From: Minisyncoccota bacterium
Lineage (GTDB): Bacteria; Patescibacteriota; Minisyncoccia; Phycocordibacterales; JACOZG01
Length of the DNA stretch: 38,684 nucleotides
Assembly (NCBI GenBank): GCA_020057185.1
Contig: JAGVGK010000007.1
Span: forward strand, 1-38,684
Reading direction: 5' to 3'
Made by a program: the position numbers and the translations under genes. Positions 32,559-38,684 of the stretch are shown one piece after another. The notes under the pieces are model-generated. The model searched no databases. It saw only the letters and a program-made list of their open reading frames with translations, and was not told the origin of the DNA. The first letter of the stretch is position 1; each line of letters begins with the position of its first letter.

Positions 32559-34394
32559 TTAGGGCGTCAAGATAACTTCTAGTGTTTGCCAACCGGAAGT
32601 AATTTGGACATTGTCATTATTATAGGGTTGATAACCAGTTTTGGTGATCTCAAGAGAATAAGTGCCCGTCGCCAAACCATTAAAAAAAACTTGACCATAG
32701 GGCAAACACTCGGAACCAAAGGTGATTGAGATATCGGAGATACTTGGCGTAAAAGCTTGATCGGCGGTAGTTAAAAATAATTTATAACGCACATACCGTT
32801 TATTATTGTTGACAGAATTAAGGTTGGTATCGGCTAAAGTATAATAAGTGTCCGGTGTGCCGTCGGGACCGAGATAAGTGAAAGTGGCCGGTAAAGATGA
32901 GGTGGCGGCAATCTGAAATTTCACACTGTCCGAGCCGGTTTCCAACGGCTGATTGATCGGCGACCAACTCAAATTATAATAACTAGCTTGGCTCCCGCCG
33001 GTGTCAAAAATCGATGATTCTAGCCAACCAGGAGTTTGATAATTGCCAATTTGTTTCAATTTAACTTCACCGGCTTGAGTAGCATAATCAACATTGTTGT
33101 TAGAATCAGACGCAAAAAACTTAGTCGGATCAGTGTACTCAACCTGACCGGCGCCACCACTCCAATCAGTCTGTCGAAGAAAGCCGCGATCAGTGATTAA
33201 ACTTTGGTCAAAACCAGTTTTCGATAAAGCCACATTAACCCCCGACAAGGGCAAACCCATTCCCCCGTCTTTAACAATCACCAACAGGGCCTTAGGATTT
33301 AACGGGGCCATCACCAGCGCCACATTCTGTGTCGCCCCGGGCGATAAAGCGATTGGCAAAAGCGGAATCGTGCCGGCCAAATCATAACTCGCGGACGACG
33401 GGGTAAATGTATAACTATCCCACTCCAAATTAGAAATGGTTTTCTCCCCAGCGCTATTGGTGGTGAAATTATTATCGTACTTGAGCATGGTCGGCGAAGT
33501 TCCGATTGTTTTCGCACCCTTCAAATTGAAGGTGAGATTGGGCACTGGCGCGCAAAGGTTGGTGATACTTTTTACCTCAAATTGACTTACTTGATCAATC
33601 GCGAAACTAATTTGGGTCACCTGCCCGACCGCCACCGTCGAATGAGGTGGTAAAGGATTGGGGTTGACCTCGGGATCAATTAAATAAGTTTGGGCACTGG
33701 AATAACCGGTTTTAGCCACACTGATTTCGTAAGCGAAATTGCCCGGCGGGACATCCACCAATTGTAACTCGCCATTAGCATTGGTCACATCATCGATAAT
33801 AATGTCGGGATTCACTTGGCTATTGAGAATATGAACATTAGCCTGTGGCACGGGATCACCGTTAGCATCAAAAACATCAATAAACAAAGCACCGTTACCA
33901 GAAGTCGTCTCGAGATTCTTGGGCGCAATCGTGGTCGTCACTTCAAACGGCGTGAAATCACGGCAAGTCGCGCAAGCGACCAACACCTCCACCAATTTAT
34001 TATCCGCCGGGGATGAATCATTGGGGTTACCGCCAATCACACCGTCAAACGGATCATCAATATTACGCACCGTGGTCGTAATTTGGAAATCAATTCCGGA
34101 CGCTGTAATCGTTTGCAGGTGGGGAATAAGACCGCTTGGCAAACCACTGATAATTCCCACACTGTCATAAGGTAAATTATGCGCAACCTCTAATTGCTGA
34201 TTAGCAACTAGGGCCGCGAGCCCCTTAAGACGAGCGGCTTGAGTTAAGTGAAGAATACTTAAATAAGCCTGATACAAACTGATGGCAATGACCAGAAAAA
34301 TAAACACTCCAACCAAAGTTTCAACTAAAGTGAAGCCATGAGCAGCTTCGTTATCTTGTAGCTTCGTTAGCTTATTAGTTTTTAATTTAATCAT
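32559..34394 (-). CDS. Large prepilin-like protein with carboxypeptidase-regulatory-like domains
   Basis: Protein of 611 residues with a prepilin site HGFTLVETLVGVFIFLVIA near the N terminus (about residues 18-37), so it is processed like a minor pilin (PilV/GspI type). Unlike usual minor pilins of 150-200 residues it has a long extracellular part with several beta-sandwich repeats. One carries DVFDANGDPVPQANVHI and GNFAYEISVAKTGYSS; others include NGLATGTYSLEITKTGYQP near the C terminus. These resemble carboxypeptidase regulatory-like (transthyretin-fold) domains. It overlaps pilC by 4 nt. It may display adhesive domains at the pilus tip. Confidence 0.8.
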   Translation of the reverse strand: MIKLKTNKLTKLQDNEAAHGFTLVETLVGVFIFLVIAISLYQAYLSILHLTQAARLKGLAALVANQQLEVAHNLPYDSVGIISGLPSGLIPHLQTITASGIDFQITTTVRNIDDPFDGVIGGNPNDSSPADNKLVEVLVACATCRDFTPFEVTTTIAPKNLETTSGNGALFIDVFDANGDPVPQANVHILNSQVNPDIIIDDVTNANGELQLVDVPPGNFAYEISVAKTGYSSAQTYLIDPEVNPNPLPPHSTVAVGQVTQISFAIDQVSQFEVKSITNLCAPVPNLTFNLKGAKTIGTSPTMLKYDNNFTTNSAGEKTISNLEWDSYTFTPSSASYDLAGTIPLLPIALSPGATQNVALVMAPLNPKALLVIVKDGGMGLPLSGVNVALSKTGFDQSLITDRGFLRQTDWSGGAGQVEYTDPTKFFASDSNNNVDYATQAGEVKLKQIGNYQTPGWLESSIFDTGGSQASYYNLSWSPINQPLETGSDSVKFQIAATSSLPATFTYLGPDGTPDTYYTLADTNLNSVNNNKRYVRYKLFLTTADQAFTPSISDISITFGSECLPYGQVFFNGLATGTYSLEITKTGYQPYNNDNVQITSGWQTLEVILTP

Positions 34395-35599
34395 AGCGCA
34401 TCACTTAGAGAATAAATCGGGCCGATCATCGAGACGGCAAAGAAACCCACCGCGATACCAATCAGCACCATCAATAAAGGCTCGATAATCGTGGAAAGAT
34501 TTTTGGTCGCCTGTGACACGTCGTCTTCATAAAACAGCGCGCCTTTCAAAAGCAGTTCAGAGAGTTTGCCCGTCTCTTCACCCACTTCAATCATCTCGCC
34601 GACCAAGACTGGATAAAGTTTCTCATTCTGTTTGAAAACGGTCGATAGAGGTTTCCCTTTCTCCACTGCTTCGGCCCCTTCGGCTAAGATCGCTTGATAA
34701 TAGTGATTTTGAATAACCCGACCAGTGATGTGAAGCGCCTCCACCATCCCGACGCCGGACGAGAGCAAGGACGAGAGGGTTCGCATCGTCACCGCGCCAT
34801 TGACCTTGTGGACGACTGGGTGAATAAGCGGTAAATGAATCGCCAAATAATCTTTGACTAACCCGCCACGCGCCGAGCGGAAAAAGGCGATGACCGTGCC
34901 GACCAACACCAGCAAGCCACCGATCGCCCAGAAAGTATGTTGGGAAAGGAAATCACTGGTGGCGATAACAATGCGCGTGGAGAGTGGGAGTTCCGCGCCC
35001 ATTTCTCGGAAGATGGCGGTCAGATTCGGCACCAAGAAAATCATCATCAGAATACCAATAATGATAATCACCGCCACAATAATCATCGGATAAATCATGG
35101 CGCCACGAACCTTGCGTCGCAGATCATAACTCCTTGTTAATTGATCGGCGACCACTTGAAGCGCTTGGGGTAATTTGCCCGACTCCTCACCGGCCAAAAC
35201 CATCGCCGTAAAAACGGGCGGGAAAACTTCCGGATAAATCGAGAGCGCCGTGGCGAGACTATCCCCCCCGCTTAGGCGCATCGCTAATCCCTTGATCACC
35301 GCCTTGAACCGTTTATTTTTCGTCTGTCTCTCCATCACGGTGAAGGCGCGCGAGAGCGAGAGACCAGCCGAGACCATCGCGCTTAGATTGCCGGCAAAAA
35401 TAATTTTGTCATGCATCTTCACCGATCCGTTGAAGAATTGCCGCAGGGCCACCACCGTGCTATCTACCACCGGTTGAGCCGAAATAATCGTCTGTCCTTC
35501 GGCGCGCATCTCGCGCGCCAGCGCGAAACGGTCGGTCGCCTCGCGCTCACCGGCAATCTCCTTTCCCTCTTTATCTCGCGCTTGATATTTGAATTTCAT
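34391..35599 (-). CDS. pilC: Type IV pilus inner-membrane platform protein PilC
   Basis: Polytopic platform protein of 402 residues with two T2SSF domains (about 65-190 and 270-395). Signatures include FAGNLSAMVSAGLSLSRAF and LSSLLSSGVGMVEALHI at the two domain starts, and GEESGKLPQAL and GEETGKLSELL in the matching second positions. Three membrane helices agree with the family. It works with PilB to assemble pili. It begins 2 nt after pilB. Confidence 0.93.
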   Translation of the reverse strand: MKFKYQARDKEGKEIAGEREATDRFALAREMRAEGQTIISAQPVVDSTVVALRQFFNGSVKMHDKIIFAGNLSAMVSAGLSLSRAFTVMERQTKNKRFKAVIKGLAMRLSGGDSLATALSIYPEVFPPVFTAMVLAGEESGKLPQALQVVADQLTRSYDLRRKVRGAMIYPMIIVAVIIIIGILMMIFLVPNLTAIFREMGAELPLSTRIVIATSDFLSQHTFWAIGGLLVLVGTVIAFFRSARGGLVKDYLAIHLPLIHPVVHKVNGAVTMRTLSSLLSSGVGMVEALHITGRVIQNHYYQAILAEGAEAVEKGKPLSTVFKQNEKLYPVLVGEMIEVGEETGKLSELLLKGALFYEDDVSQATKNLSTIIEPLLMVLIGIAVGFFAVSMIGPIYSLSDAL

Positions 35600-35601
35600 A
35601 T

Positions 35602-37347
35602 TTATTCCGACACCACGCGGAAAATTTCTTCGATACTCGTAATCCCGCGCGCCGCTTTATAAATGCCATCCTCGAGCATCGTCATCATCCCCTCCTTCTT
35701 CGCTTCAAGCTCAAGCTTCGCCGCCGTCTCGCCCTTCATCACCATTTCTTTCAGCGCCGAGGACAGGGGCATAATTTCGTGAATGCCAATTCGATGAGCG
35801 TAACCATCGGCGGATTCGGGCGTGATTGATGGATGAAAGAATGGGATCTTCGACCAGTCGTCACCTTCTTTGACGATATTTTCTGCCACCAGCGCCGCCA
35901 ACACTTTCTCGGTGTCCACTCGACTCTTGAGTTCTTTCAGTTCGGCATCCGTTATTTCATATTTCTCCTTCACCGAACAAAGTTGACGCACCAATCGCTG
36001 ACTCACGACTACGCGAATTGTGGAAACGAGCAAAAATGGTTCCACGCCCATATCGAGCAAACGCGGGATCGCTGTTGCCGCCGAATTGGTGTGAAGTGTC
36101 GAGAGGACAAGGTGCCCGGTCAAGGCGGCATTGATCGCCAAGTTGGCGGTCTCTTGATCGCGAATTTCGCCGACCATAATAATATCCGGATCTTGACGCA
36201 TTAATGAGCGAAGGCCAGCCGCGAAAGTGAGTCCAATCTCCGGCTTAACTTGCGTCTGATTAATTCTCGGCACTTGATATTCAATTGGATCTTCAATCGT
36301 GGAAATATTAACATCCGGCTTATTGAGAATATCAAGAATCGTGTAGAGCGTCGTTGATTTGCCCGAACCGGTCGGACCAGTGACTAAAATAATTCCGGTT
36401 TTGCCGCGAATCCCTTCATGAATTCGTTCCAACCCCACACCGTGGAAACCTAATTGCTCAAGCGTGAAGCCAGCAATCGCGTCGGGCAGTAAACGCATCA
36501 CAATCTTCTCGCCGTAAAAAGTCGGGAGAATCGAAACTCGGAAGGAGATGCCCTGCCCGCCCGAATTAATTTTAAACCGACCATCTTGGGGCAACCGTTT
36601 CTCGTCCAAGCGTAAATTAGACAGAATCTTGATGCGGGCGGTGAGTCCCGCCGCCGCATTCTTGGGTAGAATCATCGCGTCATGAAGCACGCCGTCAATC
36701 CGGTAACGAATAACCAACTCTTTATCATACGGTTCGATGTGAATATCCGACGCTTGCTGGAGAATAGCGTGGAGGAGCAAAGTGTCCACAATCTTGATGA
36801 CGGGAATATCTTCAGCTAGCTTTTTCAAATCACTTTCGCCTGGCTCGGTCGGCTCACTCGTCGTGGCGATGAGCCGAGATTCTTTTTCAATAATATCACC
36901 AAACTCAGCTTTTAAACTTTTCTGATATTGCAACAAAATACTCTTGATTGATTCGTTGTCAGTCAATCTCGGCAAGATTTTCAACCCCACACCTTTCTTG
37001 ATAAATTCAATCGCCTCGAGATCTTCGGGATCAAGCATCGCCACTTCGAGATTCTCGCCCTGCTTCTTAAACGCCACGATGTTGTGCTTCCGCGCAATCG
37101 GCTCGGGAATAGTAAAGAGGATGTCTCGTTCAATTTTCGCTCCCTTTAGATTAACGAACGGGATGCCGAGGAGATACGCTTTGACTCGGCGGAAATCATC
37201 TTCACTAATTTTGCCACTGCCCAGAATCGCGTCCTCGAGCGAACCGCCTTTCGCTCTCGCCTCTTCGGCGAGCAAGTCGAATTCGGTCGGTGAAATTAGA
37301 TCGGTTTCAAGAATAAATTTCCGCAGTTTATCCGGATCAATCCACAT
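35602..37347 (-). CDS. pilB: Type IV pilus assembly ATPase PilB
   Basis: Secretion ATPase of 581 residues that powers pilus extension. It has an N-terminal MshEN-type domain (about 1-150), the DIHIEPYDKELVIRYRIDG segment and Walker A GPTGSGKST (324-332). The Asp box follows, and Walker B is in DPDIIMVGEIRD with the His box LVLSTLHTN. The tetracysteine zinc motif of many PilB proteins is absent; only one Cys (RQLCSVKEKY) remains. TATACT ends 6 nt before the ATG. It is the first gene of the five-gene pilus operon; pilT, pilD and the major pilin are outside the window. Confidence 0.94.
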   Translation of the reverse strand: MWIDPDKLRKFILETDLISPTEFDLLAEEARAKGGSLEDAILGSGKISEDDFRRVKAYLLGIPFVNLKGAKIERDILFTIPEPIARKHNIVAFKKQGENLEVAMLDPEDLEAIEFIKKGVGLKILPRLTDNESIKSILLQYQKSLKAEFGDIIEKESRLIATTSEPTEPGESDLKKLAEDIPVIKIVDTLLLHAILQQASDIHIEPYDKELVIRYRIDGVLHDAMILPKNAAAGLTARIKILSNLRLDEKRLPQDGRFKINSGGQGISFRVSILPTFYGEKIVMRLLPDAIAGFTLEQLGFHGVGLERIHEGIRGKTGIILVTGPTGSGKSTTLYTILDILNKPDVNISTIEDPIEYQVPRINQTQVKPEIGLTFAAGLRSLMRQDPDIIMVGEIRDQETANLAINAALTGHLVLSTLHTNSAATAIPRLLDMGVEPFLLVSTIRVVVSQRLVRQLCSVKEKYEITDAELKELKSRVDTEKVLAALVAENIVKEGDDWSKIPFFHPSITPESADGYAHRIGIHEIMPLSSALKEMVMKGETAAKLELEAKKEGMMTMLEDGIYKAARGITSIEEIFRVVSE

Positions 37348-37353
37348 GCTAAT

Positions 37354-37359
37354 AGTATA
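37354..37359 (-). promoter_or_regulatory. -10 box of the pilus operon
   Basis: TATACT on the minus strand ends 6 nt before the pilB ATG. No Shine-Dalgarno is visible and no convincing -35. A leaderless transcript is likely. Confidence 0.45.
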
Positions 37360-37374
37360 GCACTGTCAGCGACT

Positions 37375-38502
37375 TTATTTTATAATCTGCCGATAATTAT
37401 CTTTAGTCACCAGTTGAATCGAACTACTCGGATACAATTCCCCAAATAAAGCCGGGGGGGTGTATCGGTGGTCACTCCATTTACATTCAAAACCAGTTAA
37501 GCGCCCACCGGCTTCTTCTAAATAATCAATCTCGGCCCCCGCATAGGAACGCCAAAAATAATTATTGACCGAACGACGAAGGTTGGAATTGTATTTTACT
37601 TTTTCAACAATACAGAAATTTTCCCAGAGCGCGCCAACATCGCTTCGAGTATCGAGTGGATTGTAATTACGGATGACACTATTCCTAATTCCCAAATCGT
37701 AGAAATAAACTTTAAACTTTTTAGCAATTTCCTTGCGCGGGTTGCGCGAGAGGGCACCGAGTCGAAAGGTCACGAAAGATTGCTCCAGCAGATCCAAGTA
37801 ACGAGCCACGGTGGGTAAACTCGTCCCGAGCAGTCGTGCTAATTCGTTAAGCGACACTTCCGACCCGACTTGCAGGGCCAGGGCTTTCACTAGATCAGTC
37901 ACGATTCGCGGCTTGCGCACATTCTCAAGTTGCAGAATATCTTTATAGAGATAAGTGCTCGCGACCATATCCAGCTCCTCGATCATCTCTTTTTCCGTTT
38001 TCCCAATCACCGACGGATAGTGGCCAAACCGCAGACTAGTTTCTAAGCGCCCATCGAGTTCGGCCGGACTATGCGCCTGCTCGAGTTCAGAGAGTGACAG
38101 CGGGAGCAAGAGATATTGTCTCACCCGACCAGTCATTGGTTCAGAAATTTTTTGAGCGAGGTCGAAACTCGAAGAACCAGTGGCGATGATTTGGACATTC
38201 GAAAATTCGTCAGCCATAATCTTCAGGGTCTGACCAATGTTGGAAATTGTTTGAGCTTCATCGAGAACGATCACTCGCTTGTCAGTGCCGATAATATCGC
38301 GAATTTTTTGCGCCGAGGTCGTCGTTAATTTCTCACGATTTTCCTGGAGTTCGCAATTTATGTATTGACCATCGGGATGATACTTTAACAATTCTTTCGA
38401 CAAAAAAGTTTTGCCCGCTCGGCGCGGACCGTAAATGATTATCACCTTGCCCTTGAAAAGGTTCTCTTCAATATCCGCTTCAATTGCTCGCTTAAAGTTC
38501 AT
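37375..38502 (-). CDS. AAA-type ATPase with DUF4143 domain
   Basis: Protein of 375 residues of the ATP-binding AAA_14/DUF4143 family. Walker A is YGPRRAGKTFL (about 24-34), Walker B is RVIVLDEAQT, and sensor 1 is IIATGSSSFDL. A winged-helix-like segment (SLNELARLLGTSLPTVARYLDLL) leads into the DUF4143 nuclease-like part with WENFCIVEKVKY and AEIDYLEEAGG. These genes are widespread in Patescibacteria and archaea, but their function is not settled. It stands alone. TAAAAT directly abuts the ATG, so the promoter position is unclear. Confidence 0.85.
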   Translation of the reverse strand: MNFKRAIEADIEENLFKGKVIIIYGPRRAGKTFLSKELLKYHPDGQYINCELQENREKLTTTSAQKIRDIIGTDKRVIVLDEAQTISNIGQTLKIMADEFSNVQIIATGSSSFDLAQKISEPMTGRVRQYLLLPLSLSELEQAHSPAELDGRLETSLRFGHYPSVIGKTEKEMIEELDMVASTYLYKDILQLENVRKPRIVTDLVKALALQVGSEVSLNELARLLGTSLPTVARYLDLLEQSFVTFRLGALSRNPRKEIAKKFKVYFYDLGIRNSVIRNYNPLDTRSDVGALWENFCIVEKVKYNSNLRRSVNNYFWRSYAGAEIDYLEEAGGRLTGFECKWSDHRYTPPALFGELYPSSSIQLVTKDNYRQIIK

Positions 38503-38611
38503 ATTTTAGACCTAATTTTAGAACCATACTTCACATATTAGCACCAATTTTACCAACTACAAGTGGATAACAAATTGTCACCAAATGAGGTTTAATGCTC
38601 CTTTTGGGTGC

Positions 38612-38684
38612 TTAGAGTCCGAGGTAGCCTTTGATGATTTTAGTCCGACGATTTTTGTTTAAACCGCGATGAATATTGATGTGC
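38612..38684 (-). CDS. Partial ORF at the window edge
   Basis: The minus frame is open from the window end to a TAA at 38612-38614 and encodes HINIHRGLNKNRRTKIIKGY plus three residues. It is basic and could be the C terminus of a gene lying mostly outside the window. I do not recognise the family. The interval between it and the ATPase start shows no other gene. Confidence 0.3.
   Translation of the reverse strand, partial: HINIHRGLNKNRRTKIIKGYLGL

Overview
The window looks like a chromosomal segment of a Patescibacteria (CPR-type) bacterium, or a comparably reduced lineage. This rests on tightly overlapping genes, a rearranged ribosomal gene set with rpmC missing from its usual slot, a type IV pilus operon with oversized minor pilins, many start codons without Shine-Dalgarno sites, and a diversity-generating retroelement (DGR) of the sort common in that group. 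TGA acts as a normal stop. The taxonomic call is an inference; no rRNA gene is present.

Layout. 24-6893 (minus): tuf followed by the S10-type cluster rpsJ-rplC-rplD-rplW-rplB-rpsS-rplV-rpsC-rplP-rpsQ-rplN. A decayed toxin-antitoxin pair interrupts it between rplB and rpsS. 6981-8465: a DUF457-like membrane protein, a frameshifted surface-protein gene and a DUF4258/DUF2283 pair. 8596-11720 (minus): rpsL-rpsG-fusA. 11938-17995: a small membrane ORF, a REP-flanked Y1 transposase, an M50 protease, rpmB, a HAD phosphatase, comEC split into two genes, pyruvoyl arginine decarboxylase and RNase H. 18003-26098: a 1062-residue mosaic surface protein, recJ, a HIT protein, a secreted protein, pgk and tpiA. 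26111-29514: the DGR cassette. 29503-37347: a surface protein and pilB-pilC plus three pilin-like genes. 37375-38684: a DUF4143 ATPase and a partial gene.

The DGR is the most notable system. It holds a reverse transcriptase gene, an avd gene, a 128-bp template repeat (TR) and a target gene whose last 43 codons are the variable repeat (VR). TR and VR differ at exactly ten positions, and all ten are adenines in the coding-sense TR; together they change eight amino acids. Three features are odd. The RT gene is broken by a (GA)15 microsatellite whose loss of one unit would restore a 362-residue RT, which looks like a phase-variation switch on a mutator enzyme. avd lies on the opposite strand to both RT and TR. 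The cassette sits between 25-bp near-identical direct repeats containing a divergent promoter and a start codon, as if it had inserted between tpiA and the gene at 29503.

Two further themes run through the window. Palindromic elements lie in frame inside conserved genes (rplC, fusA, rpmB, comEC, recJ), and the fusA element resembles the palindrome in the rpsS leader. At least ten genes have a -10-like hexamer 6-9 nt before the start codon, which implies leaderless mRNAs. All functional calls come from reading motifs; no database search was run.
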